A stretch of 64,000 nt of DNA from Ruegeria sp. EL01 (GTDB taxonomy: Bacteria; Pseudomonadota; Alphaproteobacteria; Rhodobacterales; Rhodobacteraceae): the NCBI RefSeq assembly GCF_900313035.1, contig NZ_OMPS01000041.1:1-64000 (forward strand), in the 5' to 3' direction. The position numbers and the translations under genes were made by a program. The notes beneath the pieces are model-generated. The model was given only the letters and a program-made list of their open reading frames with translations. It had not been told where the DNA came from and did no database searches. This document shows, one piece after another, positions 55,895-64,000 of the stretch. Position 1 is the stretch's first letter. Each line of letters opens with the position of its first letter.

Positions 55895-58132
55895 CTATTC
55901 CGCCTGCATCAGGCTGCGATAGGGCCCGTCCTGTTCGATCATTTCTTCATGAATGCCGCGCTGTACCGCCGATCCCTGGCTCAGCACGATGATTTCGTCG
56001 CTGTCCCGGACAGTCGAAAGCCGATGCGCCACAACCACGCTGGTGCATCCGCGCCGTCGGACGTTGTCGTCGATCTGTTTTTCCACAATCGGATCGAGCG
56101 CTGCGGTCGCCTCATCCAACACGAGGATCGAAGGATTAACCGTGAGGGCGCGGGCGATTTCGACCCGCTGGCGTTGTCCGCCAGAAAAGTTCGAGCCCAT
56201 CTCAGAGACCAGTGTGTCATACCGCCCGGCGCGTGCCTCGATGACGTCCAGAATGGCGGCATCGCGTAGCGCGTTCACAATGTCACGCTCCTGCACCAGT
56301 GTGTCCCACATCGACAGGTTGTCGCGTAACGATCCTTCGAACAGGAAAATCTCCTGATCCACAGTCGAGAGTGATTGCGAAAATACCCGCTGTGGGATCT
56401 CGCTAAGGGGCTTGCCGTCGAACAGGATATCCCCGCTCCATGGCGCATAGAGCCCTGTAATCAACTTGGCCACTGTTGATTTTCCGCTGCCAGATCCGCC
56501 GATCAGGGCCACGCGCTGACCCGGTTCAATCACCAACGACAGCCCGTTGATGAGAGGGGGCCCGGCTTTCGAGTAGCCAAAGACAACGTCGCGCAATTCG
56601 ATCCGTCCGTTCAATTTCATGAGGGCCGCTTCGGCAGGCGTTCTCTCGTCCTGCACACCGGACCGTGGATCAAGCTCATGGTTGAGAACGTCATCAAGAC
56701 GAGCAAGGTCGCCTTTGATTTCCTGCAGGCTGCCCGCAAGGTTGACCATTTGCTCGATCGGGCCAGTGAAGCTTCGCATCAGGCTCTGGAACGCGACAAG
56801 CATGCCGATGGTCATCGCCCCGTCCATCACCCGAAGCCCGCCGAGAAAAAGTATCGCCACGGTGATCAACGCCGATACCAATACGGGCACCGATCCCAAG
56901 ATCGTCGTGAAGAAAGAAAATTCTTGTCGGGATGCCAGATACTTGGCCTGGTACCCGGACCATCTGGCAAAGAAATCATCCTCTTGGCCCGATGATTTCA
57001 GAGTTTCCATAAGTTGTATGCCGGCAACTGACGTGCCCGCAAGCTTGCCCTGATCTTGCATCAGCCGGCGACTGCCGTCTTCACGCACCCGATTGAGCAA
57101 CCTGAGGACCAGCACGTTCAGCAGAGCAAGCCCTGCGCCCACCATCGCCATGATCGGGTCAAAGGCGAACATAACTACCAGATAGAAGATAACAGTCGGA
57201 AGTGAGGCGAGATTGGTTGCCAGAGGGCCAGACAACAATGTGGCCACGCGGTCGTTTGCCGTTATGCGTGACAGTATGTCTCCGGCAAAACGTTGGTCGA
57301 AGAAGCCTTGGGGCAGTCGGAAAACATGCCACAGGAAGGCCGACGCCTGCGTCAGGGCAATTTTGGTGTCCAGCCGCACCAGTGAGATCTGTTGCAACCA
57401 TGTCAGCGCTCCGCGCATCAGCCCAGTGAGCGCCATTCCGATAAGAAGTGGCATGACCCAGTTGTCGAGGTTCTGGATCAGAATTTCGTCGACGAAGATT
57501 TTTGAGAAAACCGGGATGACCAGTCCCGGAATAACCAGCGACAAGGTGGCCAGCAGAACGAAGGTCACGGCGGTCTTTGAACTGCTCAGACGGCGGAAAA
57601 GACCGGCCAGGTCTTTTGGGCGCTCACCGCCCTTCTTGAATTCCGGCCCCGGTTCGAATTCGAGTACAACGCCAGTGTAACCTTCATCGAACTCTTCAAA
57701 ACTCAGCGTGCGCGGACCCATCGCGGGGTCATTGATATGAACTTTCTTTCCTCGGACGCCTTCCAAGACCACGAAGTGGTTGAAGTTCCAGAACACGATG
57801 CATGGCATCTTGATGTCGAGCAGCTTGGGAAGACTGTATTTGTAGCCCTTTGCTGTCAAACCATGCCCGCGCGCGGCCTTCAGAACGTTCGATGCTTTCG
57901 ATCCATCCCGGCTGACGCCGCATTCTGTCCGCAAGCGTTCAAGCGGGACATAGCGTCCATAGTAGCGCAGGACCATTGCCAGTGCAGCGGCGCCACATTC
58001 CACGGCTTCCATTTGAAGCACGGTCGGCACCGATTTTCTGCGTCCCTTTTTGCGGGCCGCTTCTTTGAAGGCCTGCAATTCCTTGTCAGCGCTCTGATCG
58101 TCTGAGACGTTGGATTGGGAGCCGAAAAACAC
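55895..58132 (-). CDS. NHLM-type export ABC protein with C39 peptidase
   Basis: 745 residues: C39 peptidase at about 35-160 with C46 (MEAVECGAAALAMV), H119 (NFNHFVVLEG) and D135 (INDPAMG), a membrane domain, and an ATPase with GGSGSGKST, FSGGQRQRVEIAR and ILVLDEATAALD. It should cut precursors after the double Gly (VAGG) and export the core. Starts with GTG at 58132. All catalytic residues are present. Confidence 0.95.
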   Translation of the reverse strand: MFFGSQSNVSDDQSADKELQAFKEAARKKGRRKSVPTVLQMEAVECGAAALAMVLRYYGRYVPLERLRTECGVSRDGSKASNVLKAARGHGLTAKGYKYSLPKLLDIKMPCIVFWNFNHFVVLEGVRGKKVHINDPAMGPRTLSFEEFDEGYTGVVLEFEPGPEFKKGGERPKDLAGLFRRLSSSKTAVTFVLLATLSLVIPGLVIPVFSKIFVDEILIQNLDNWVMPLLIGMALTGLMRGALTWLQQISLVRLDTKIALTQASAFLWHVFRLPQGFFDQRFAGDILSRITANDRVATLLSGPLATNLASLPTVIFYLVVMFAFDPIMAMVGAGLALLNVLVLRLLNRVREDGSRRLMQDQGKLAGTSVAGIQLMETLKSSGQEDDFFARWSGYQAKYLASRQEFSFFTTILGSVPVLVSALITVAILFLGGLRVMDGAMTIGMLVAFQSLMRSFTGPIEQMVNLAGSLQEIKGDLARLDDVLNHELDPRSGVQDERTPAEAALMKLNGRIELRDVVFGYSKAGPPLINGLSLVIEPGQRVALIGGSGSGKSTVAKLITGLYAPWSGDILFDGKPLSEIPQRVFSQSLSTVDQEIFLFEGSLRDNLSMWDTLVQERDIVNALRDAAILDVIEARAGRYDTLVSEMGSNFSGGQRQRVEIARALTVNPSILVLDEATAALDPIVEKQIDDNVRRRGCTSVVVAHRLSTVRDSDEIIVLSQGSAVQRGIHEEMIEQDGPYRSLMQAE

Positions 58133-58191
58133 GTCAGATCAAGCCTTGTGCAAAAAAACGAGTGCAGCGCGGAGAGGTTTGGCCGGGCACC

Positions 58192-59445
58192 TTAGAGGCC
58201 CGTCCATTCACGCAGCAACGGGATTACCATTTCGATGGGGCGCTGGGTGCGTACGGTCACTTCTGCTTCGGTCAATGTGCCTGAGCGAAGTTCCAGCCCT
58301 GCGCCTCTTTCCGACGTCCACGCATAGCCAGAAACCGAATCCGAATCCCGATCAAGCCGCACGAGCGCCCTGTAGGGTGGGCCCGAGGAGGAAAACTGCC
58401 GCACAAGTTCACTATTGCGCAGCACCGCCATCATGCCATCGACGGTCGAGGGGAACTCGGACACTTGGGTGACTTCACCGCGAATGGTGCCATATTCTTC
58501 ACGGGCCGCGGTCAGCGGTGAAACCTGAACCTGCATGCCCGGTTCCACCGATTTGCCGTCGGACGGATTGACGTACAAGACCAGCTCAAGGCTGTCGCCC
58601 AGAGTTTCAAAAGACAGTGCGGCTTCTCCGCGCCCCAAAAGCTCTCCGGCGGTGGCTTGCAATTCGGTCACGCGGCCGGCGGCGGGGGTAACGATGACCG
58701 AACCACGCTGTAGCTGGCTTTCGATTGCGGCTTGCCTGCGTTCCGCTTCGGAAACACGCTGCCGGGCCTGCTCAATGCGCTCGTTGTTGCTCGCTAGGGC
58801 GTCGAAACGTCGCACTTCAATATCGGACAAGACCTGCCGCAGTTCACCTAGTTCCTTCAGGATGGCATCAACCGCCAGCTGACGTTCGAGAACGGCGTCA
58901 TTGGTGACACGACCGCGCTCTAACAAGTCTTCGTATTCTTCCAGACGCGCGCGCGCATTTTGCAGCCGTTCCTGGGCGACTTCTACCCGCTCATTGGTGG
59001 CGCTGATCTGCTCTTTAAGGGCATCGTCCTGCAACTCTGACTGCCGTTCCACATCTGACTGGACGCGACGCAGTTCACTCTTTGCCTCGTGGACTGTCGC
59101 AATCGTGTTGTCCAACTCGATCTGCAGGTCCCGCTGGGACAGGCGCGCAACGATTTGATCCTTTTCGACGAGATCGTCGATCGAGACTTCCAGCCGTTCA
59201 ACGATACCGTCGGCCTGCGCCACGGCGTCAAAGACGCGTCCGCCTTCGATGATCAGGATGCCGTCGCCTTTTACGCGAGACGGGAGTGAGCCCAGAAAAC
59301 TCCAGACGACGGCCGCGGCGAGCATGGAAATCAACATCAACATGGCGAGCCACGCTTTGCTGTCCGTTACCGGAACCAACCTGTCGAGTTGCTCTGGAGA
59401 AGCAAGCCGGTCCATCGCACTTTTGCGGAAGATATTCTTGCTCAT
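58192..59445 (-). CDS. NHLM-type HlyD-family secretion adaptor
   Basis: 417 residues. One N-terminal membrane anchor (AWLAMLMLISMLAAAVVWSF), a biotinyl-lipoyl-like half (VFDAVAQADGIVERLEVSIDD), a long coiled coil (about residues 100-240), and SVIVTPAAGRVTELQATAGE. It links the two ABC proteins to the outside. In the same operon, 59 bp upstream of the C39 gene. Confidence 0.93.
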   Translation of the reverse strand: MSKNIFRKSAMDRLASPEQLDRLVPVTDSKAWLAMLMLISMLAAAVVWSFLGSLPSRVKGDGILIIEGGRVFDAVAQADGIVERLEVSIDDLVEKDQIVARLSQRDLQIELDNTIATVHEAKSELRRVQSDVERQSELQDDALKEQISATNERVEVAQERLQNARARLEEYEDLLERGRVTNDAVLERQLAVDAILKELGELRQVLSDIEVRRFDALASNNERIEQARQRVSEAERRQAAIESQLQRGSVIVTPAAGRVTELQATAGELLGRGEAALSFETLGDSLELVLYVNPSDGKSVEPGMQVQVSPLTAAREEYGTIRGEVTQVSEFPSTVDGMMAVLRNSELVRQFSSSGPPYRALVRLDRDSDSVSGYAWTSERGAGLELRSGTLTEAEVTVRTQRPIEMVIPLLREWTGL

Positions 59446-59493
59446 CTCTCACGTCCCGGCGTTTTTGCGGGCCCTTTTTTTGGATTTCTGCGG

Positions 59494-60555
59494 TTAACCG
59501 CCACGCTCCGGTTCGGCTGACCCTTTGATTGAATTCTCTGCGGTGAAAACCGTTCCGTCAAGCGATTCATAGGGCGTTTCGCTGGTGCTATCGACTTTTG
59601 ACTTCAACAGGTTCCTGATCTCATGACCTAGAACAGAACCCACAACCTTAAGTTGATGTTGTGAAAGGGAATTTGTCTCACTTTGGGGGAATGCCATCTG
59701 TGGCTCATGCAGGGTATCTTGATAGCGCTCGTCTGGCTCAAGGCGCATATTTAGGCACTCGAGAGTTAAAGACAGCCTGTCCAGCATCGCGGCCTGCGCG
59801 CTTTTGGCAGGGTAGGCCGCGTGCACGGCGACGTCTGGCAACGCACTGCACAGCGCGTCAGAGAGGATGCGGCCGCGCCGACCTATTTTTGCGTTCAACG
59901 CCAGTTGCAAAACCGTTTCCGCGCGGGTCAGGCCCCGATTGATCTTTGTTACTCTCGGAGCATTGAGATCTTGTGCAGCAAGGCCAAGCCAATCCGCCAG
60001 GCGGTCGGTAAGATGTGCCTTGTGGCGGCTGTAGTTGAACAGTTTGATCGACACGTTCGGTTGACCGCCATAAGCATCAAGAAATCGCAAAACCAGATCG
60101 GGTACGGAGTAAAGGTCAAAGAAACGCTCTAACGACGTCGTTCCGCCTGCACGTTTCACATATTGCATCCAAAGCGATGCCGCGTGCGAAACAGGATCTC
60201 GGATCGCAAGCAAAATGGAAACTTCGTCATAACCAGCCTCGATGGCCAACTGCCCCAATCGCTCCGGGTCCGAAGCCGCCGCCAGTTGCGGAAAGAACTC
60301 TTCGCTCGACAGGATCAGCCCTCGGTCCGGGTGGGGGCGGTCGTGCAGCAGGTCTTGCATCGCATTCGGGGATTGCGCTGCCACGAGGCCATTGCCCTGA
60401 CCGACTTCCGCGTTGTCTTCTTCGGTCTCCTGCCATGTAGGCGGCGGGTAATCATAGCCATATCGAGCCAACACAGATCGATTTTCCCTCAGAAGCGCCT
60501 GTAGAAAACTGGTGCCTGTCTTGGAGTGGCCTATGTGCAGCAAGAGTCTTGACAT
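59494..60555 (-). CDS. Sulfotransferase-like protein (second)
   Basis: 353 residues. The N-terminal P-loop GHSKTGTSFLQALL and VSILLAIRDPVSHAASLWMQY (3'-phosphate region) fit the sulfotransferase superfamily. AGAAGG precedes the ATG at 60555. First gene of the minus-strand export operon, divergent from the metalloprotease-like gene. Not closely similar to the protein at 44682, so the cluster has two different ones. Sulfation of peptide or lipid is possible. Confidence 0.8.
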   Translation of the reverse strand: MSRLLLHIGHSKTGTSFLQALLRENRSVLARYGYDYPPPTWQETEEDNAEVGQGNGLVAAQSPNAMQDLLHDRPHPDRGLILSSEEFFPQLAAASDPERLGQLAIEAGYDEVSILLAIRDPVSHAASLWMQYVKRAGGTTSLERFFDLYSVPDLVLRFLDAYGGQPNVSIKLFNYSRHKAHLTDRLADWLGLAAQDLNAPRVTKINRGLTRAETVLQLALNAKIGRRGRILSDALCSALPDVAVHAAYPAKSAQAAMLDRLSLTLECLNMRLEPDERYQDTLHEPQMAFPQSETNSLSQHQLKVVGSVLGHEIRNLLKSKVDSTSETPYESLDGTVFTAENSIKGSAEPERGG

Positions 60556-60646
60556 GGGACCTTCTGAGCTTGCTAAGAATGTCGGGTGGCGCGTGTCATA
60601 ACCGCAACCTCACCCGCAATATACTGGGAAGTAAAGGTGATTTACG

Positions 60647-61777
60647 ATGCTTGAGCAAGCACCCAATGCGTTGCACGTCGCCGGTGTGACAGGCGCAGGT
60701 GCCAAGAGTCTTCTGGCGACGCTTTCGCCACCGTTTGAGGGTCCGTACAAGGCTCCAGAATTCCCATTGTCGGACGAACCCTTTGTGGAAGCATGGGATA
60801 GTTACGCAAGCAGCCCAGACATCTGGTTGACCTTGTCCACCAAGATCCCACAGCTGCGTTTCGAGATTTTGGATATGCAAGGCCAGAACCCCGGCTATCT
60901 GGCTGCGACAAAGCGGGGGGACCTGTCTTTGGCACCGGACCCCGGCCAGGGTTTGCAACTGGAGGCGCCAAAGGCGTTGAACGTAACGCTACACCAGACC
61001 GCGGCTGGGCGAATACCCGTTCTCGAACCCGCCACGCGAGCGGATTTTGAAGCTCTTCTGCGCGCATTTTTGTATCGCTGCGAACCCATTGCCGTGCCCC
61101 GCAGTATGGGGGCGGCTATGGTGTCCGGGTTCAACAACTGGGACCGAATAGCGCGGCTCAAGGCAACCTGGCTTGCCAATGGCAACTCCGAGTTTGACTG
61201 GACAGCGCATTTCAAGGCAGAGATCGTGCCCAACAAATCTCTCTATCAGGATCGGTTCATAATCCTGTCACACGGCACCTACAGCAACGTGACGGCCGAT
61301 GATTTGCCCGGCGGTCAGGAAAAGGTTCTGGAGCTATCACGGGTGATCCGGCTGGAACATGAATGCGCCCATTACTTCACCCGGCGTGTTTGCGGCCAAA
61401 TGCGCAACGACCTGTATGACGAACTGTTGGCTGATTATGCCGGGCTTGTTTCTGCGACCGGTCAGTTCGATGCGGAGTTGTTTCTGATGATGATCGGGCT
61501 GACACCAGACCAAACGATTCAACCTCTGGCCCGCGCCCGAATTTACCTTGACCAAAATCTCACACCCGCAGCTGAACGCGGTATGCTGAAACTGCTGGCC
61601 CATGCTGCTTCAGCGCTGGACAGGCTGCATCAGGACCATGTCGCGCCACGACTGGGTGCCTCCTTAGGTCTTGGGCAGGTTTTGCTCGCCCTTTCAGCAT
61701 TGTGCTTCGAAGACTTCGCAGCGGACGACATAGAACACCGTTTCATCCAGAGCCTCGGCTGGGCCTGCGTTTCCTGA
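60647..61777 (+). CDS. Putative zinc-metalloprotease-like protein (HECAH motif)
   Basis: 376 residues, no clear signal peptide. HECAH at 238-242 in RLEHECAHYFTRR matches the HExxH zinc motif. ELLADYAG at 259-266 offers the third ligand (E259), as in gluzincins. An N-terminal part of 200 residues is unrecognised. AAAGGTGA precedes the ATG. First gene of a plus-strand group with the STAS and M23 genes. It might mature the peptide, degrade leaders, or give immunity; family not known to me. Confidence 0.65.
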   Translation: MLEQAPNALHVAGVTGAGAKSLLATLSPPFEGPYKAPEFPLSDEPFVEAWDSYASSPDIWLTLSTKIPQLRFEILDMQGQNPGYLAATKRGDLSLAPDPGQGLQLEAPKALNVTLHQTAAGRIPVLEPATRADFEALLRAFLYRCEPIAVPRSMGAAMVSGFNNWDRIARLKATWLANGNSEFDWTAHFKAEIVPNKSLYQDRFIILSHGTYSNVTADDLPGGQEKVLELSRVIRLEHECAHYFTRRVCGQMRNDLYDELLADYAGLVSATGQFDAELFLMMIGLTPDQTIQPLARARIYLDQNLTPAAERGMLKLLAHAASALDRLHQDHVAPRLGASLGLGQVLLALSALCFEDFAADDIEHRFIQSLGWACVS

Positions 61778-61918
61778 CGGGCGATCGAAGCGTAAAGCGT
61801 ATGGCAATTTTTTACGGCGTCGTGTGGTGGCATCAATTGACTTTTGGCTGGTTAGCCTGCCAGTTTGGCGTGAACCAAGAAGAGCAGATAAAGCCCTTAG
61901 GCTACATGGGAGCGACCG

Positions 61919-62257
61919 ATGGAGATTAATGTCATCCAGCATGACGGCTACGCGCAGCTGGTTGTTACTGGCCGTATCGACAGTTCAACCGCCCCACAGT
62001 TCGAAGGCGCACTGATCTCCCAGCTCGACGGGGCAGCGACGTCGACGCTCGTGGACATGACGGCCGTTGATTTTGTCAGCAGCGCGGGGCTGAGGGTGTT
62101 CCTAATGGGTGCAAAAAAGGTCAAAGGAACTGCTGCGCAAATGATCCTTTGTGCGATGAACGACAATATTCGCAACGTCTTCAAAATGAGCGGGTTTGAT
62201 CGTATTCTGTCGATCGCTGAAAGTCTCGAAGACGGTGTGAGTCAAGTCAGCAGCTAG
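61919..62257 (+). CDS. STAS-domain anti-sigma factor antagonist (RsbV-like)
   Basis: 112 residues, a single STAS domain. The phosphorylation site is likely S55 in DFVSSAGLRVFL. GGGAG lies before the ATG. It is the expected partner of the RsbW-like kinase at 37443 and the SpoIIE phosphatase at 42806. These lie 24 and 17 kb away, but inside the same cluster. Confidence 0.93.
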   Translation: MEINVIQHDGYAQLVVTGRIDSSTAPQFEGALISQLDGAATSTLVDMTAVDFVSSAGLRVFLMGAKKVKGTAAQMILCAMNDNIRNVFKMSGFDRILSIAESLEDGVSQVSS

Positions 62258-62272
62258 GGGATTTGCGCGGCG

Positions 62273-63205
62273 ATGTATTTCCCGCGCCCATTTCTGGCAG
62301 CACTGTCGAACGCTGTCTTGCCTCCTTTGTTGGCGATTCAGGTCGTTCTTGCGTCAAGTTTGGCCGAGCAGATGTCCAGCGTTCTGACCTTTATCGTGTT
62401 TTGCCTGTTCTTCCAGATCATGCTACCGCGCACGCCGCCGTGGGACAGATGGGTCATCCTGGTCAGTGGGGCCGCCATCGGAATGGCCGTTTTTGCACAA
62501 CCCTACTTACCGGTTGGCACGTTGTCGGACGCTTTTGCAGGGCCGGCGATCAGCCTGCCAATTGGTGCATTTTGCCTTCTTGTGATGGGCAAACGCCTGA
62601 CCGGAATGGCCGAATTGCATTTGCACAGCCCTGTAACAGGTGGCCGATTTCTGGTTATACAAGGCGGAGCCAGCCGATTTTTGAACCACCACTTGAAATG
62701 CCTGCATATTCCGAATCTTCGTGGCCAGTTGTACGGGGTCGACATCGTTGCTGCGGGGCGACTCGGTTTGCAAACGCGCAAGGTCTGGCCGCGAAGCCTG
62801 GACGATTTCTGGATATATGGGCATCCACTATTGTCACCGGTCACAGGGCAAGTCAGTGCCGCAAGCGACGGAGCCGATGACCAGGCGCTGGGAGCTTCGG
62901 ATCGAACAGCGCCTTTGGGAAACTATGTTTGCATTCAGTGTGACGATCCCGACTCTGGCAGGGTCGAGGTTTGTCTGGCACATCTTCGCAAAGGCAGTGT
63001 TTCGGTTGCGAAGGGGGATGTGGTCAAGATCGGGCAGCTTGTGGGCGAAATTGGCAATTCTGGAAACTCCTCGGATCCACATTTGCATATTCATGTGCAT
63101 CGGCCTGACGGATCGGGCAACCCGCTGAGTGGCGATCCGATACCGTTCAGGTTCCAGGGCGTGCGAGTGCTGCGGCGCAACCGAGTTTTCACCATTCCAG
63201 ACTAG
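62273..63205 (+). CDS. Membrane-anchored M23 peptidase (second)
   Basis: 310 residues with three or four N-terminal membrane segments and an M23 domain: RFLNHHLKCLHIPNLRGQ with VDIV for the first zinc ligands, and NSGNSSDPHLHIHVH for the HxH motif. Same size and layout as the protein at 51980, so the two are paralogues on opposite arms of the cluster. It follows the STAS gene by 15 bp and is probably co-transcribed. Confidence 0.85.
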   Translation: MYFPRPFLAALSNAVLPPLLAIQVVLASSLAEQMSSVLTFIVFCLFFQIMLPRTPPWDRWVILVSGAAIGMAVFAQPYLPVGTLSDAFAGPAISLPIGAFCLLVMGKRLTGMAELHLHSPVTGGRFLVIQGGASRFLNHHLKCLHIPNLRGQLYGVDIVAAGRLGLQTRKVWPRSLDDFWIYGHPLLSPVTGQVSAASDGADDQALGASDRTAPLGNYVCIQCDDPDSGRVEVCLAHLRKGSVSVAKGDVVKIGQLVGEIGNSGNSSDPHLHIHVHRPDGSGNPLSGDPIPFRFQGVRVLRRNRVFTIPD

Positions 63206-63339
63206 AGTCTGGACCTAAAATCAGGCCTTAACGTCAGCTTCTAGCACTTTGCTGCAAACGCTACAGCTTTCTGCATGAGCACCAGCTGCAGTCGCACAAG
63301 TTCGGTTTTTCCCGCACTGCCGCCATTAACATGAGTGCC

Positions 63340-63383
63340 GCGTGGTGATGCTGATCTGTCCCACCCGAGTGGTCCAGTTTGAA
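63340..63383 (-). repeat. Dispersed repeat, copy 2 (probable IS 3'-end remnant)
   Basis: On the minus strand the stretch reads NHALTFKLDHSGGTDQ, matching the copy at 23170. It lies in the 218-bp gap between the M23 gene and a lone dctQ gene and may mark the right border of the cluster. Nothing else is seen in this gap. Confidence 0.45.
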
Positions 63384-63423
63384 TGTTAGTGCATGATTGG
63401 CCTGCGTTCCTATCGCTGACCTA

Positions 63424-63984
63424 TTAATTGACATCCACATCTTTTGATTGCTCGTAAGTACCCGCCATCAGTCGTGAACTATCCTCGATGATAGAGGCAA
63501 GGGCTGCGATGCAAACCAGAAACCCGGAAATCGGCACAATGGCGATCGCGTATTTCTTGGGCATGTAGTTAGGTTTGAAGACAATCCCCCCGTCTTCCCA
63601 AGCGAAATACCACATTTCCCAGTATTTGCCGCCCATCGTTGCAACGGCTTCTAGGCCCCAAACGATCATGACAATGCCTAGGCAGAAGATAACGGCTGTC
63701 CAGAATTGTTGGATGAAGAACGCGGCTTTTGGAGGCAACCAGTCGTAAATCAGATCAAGCGCGATGTGGTCTCTGTCCCTGACGGTTAACGCGAGAGCGA
63801 AAAAGACCAGCCAGATGTTGCTGAGCACAGTGAGCAGATCACCCCAGATTGGTGGATCTTTGAAGACGTACCGCATGACCACCGAATAGACTGTGAACGC
63901 GACCATCATCAAAAGCAGAATCGCACAGAAAGCCGTCAGTGTTCTTTTGACAGCCCTGTCGATTAATTTGATTGCGGATATCAT
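63424..63984 (-). CDS. TRAP transporter small permease (DctQ type)
   Basis: 186 residues, four hydrophobic segments, with YSVVMRYVFKDPPIWGDLL and VRDRDHIALDLIYDWLP, the DctQ core. GGAGGGG lies before the ATG. The large permease that usually follows dctQ is missing; the next sequence downstream is an IS-like fragment. The binding-protein gene, if any, is outside the window. Confidence 0.88.
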   Translation of the reverse strand: MISAIKLIDRAVKRTLTAFCAILLLMMVAFTVYSVVMRYVFKDPPIWGDLLTVLSNIWLVFFALALTVRDRDHIALDLIYDWLPPKAAFFIQQFWTAVIFCLGIVMIVWGLEAVATMGGKYWEMWYFAWEDGGIVFKPNYMPKKYAIAIVPISGFLVCIAALASIIEDSSRLMAGTYEQSKDVDVN

Positions 63985-64000
63985 CTTCTGGACCCCTCCA

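Overview
The window looks like a chromosomal segment of a marine alphaproteobacterium of the Rhodobacterales (Roseobacter group). The evidence is the moderately high GC content, a bioBFDAGC operon with BioR-type operators and an adjacent GntR/BioR-like gene, TRAP transporters, a TPP riboswitch in front of thiC, and IS21- and IS6-type insertion sequence remains. No rRNA, tRNA or CRISPR array was seen.

Layout. 1-790: 3' part of an IS21-family element (istB and its terminus). 1.3-5.3 kb: an AraC regulator, a MOSC protein and riboswitch-controlled thiC. 5.7-11.7 kb: the translationally coupled biotin operon bioBFDAGC and a convergent BioR-like regulator. 12.1-14.5 kb: a broken type II secretion block (gspJ, I, H and half of gspF on the minus strand, meeting a headless gspG on the plus strand at a rearrangement point near 14125). 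14.8-16.7 kb: a MobA-like aromatic monooxygenase. 16.9-22.9 kb: a catabolic unit (sugar-isomerase-like protein, HIBADH-family dehydrogenase, TRAP transporter) divergent from a LacI regulator. 23.2-31.1 kb: a zone of gene decay. It holds a class C beta-lactamase with a premature stop, a sulfatase-like gene that lost its start and frame, and a sugar ABC transporter with a nonsense codon in one permease and no ATPase gene.

31.3-63.2 kb is the notable part: a RiPP (ribosomally made, modified peptide) cluster of about 32 kb. Three Nif11-type precursor genes encode 74-residue leaders ending in VAGG, followed by 35-36 residue cores made almost only of Ala, Val, Thr, Ser and Gly and ending in an invariant GSGW. 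Around them are a PCMH-type FAD oxidase and a flavin-dependent halogenase-like protein; a TfuA/YcaO pair (the combination linked to backbone thioamides); a radical SAM protein that resembles PoyD-type peptide epimerases; two sulfotransferase-like proteins; a GNAT acetyltransferase; a diaminopropionate ammonia-lyase-like enzyme; and a full NHLM-type export set (ABC protein with C39 peptidase, ABC protein without it, HlyD adaptor). Two membrane-anchored M23 peptidases, a protein with an HECAH zinc-protease motif and one conserved-looking unknown protein complete it.

The cluster also carries a split partner-switching circuit (RsbW-like kinase, SpoIIE-type phosphatase with HAMP, STAS antagonist), two membrane sensors (one fused to an MFS transporter) and an orphan substrate-binding protein. 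This suggests that production or export is gated by an extracellular signal. I infer a hydrophobic peptide that carries D-residues and possibly thioamides and a modified C-terminal Trp. The chemistry is a prediction from gene content. A partial TRAP gene (dctQ) ends the window.
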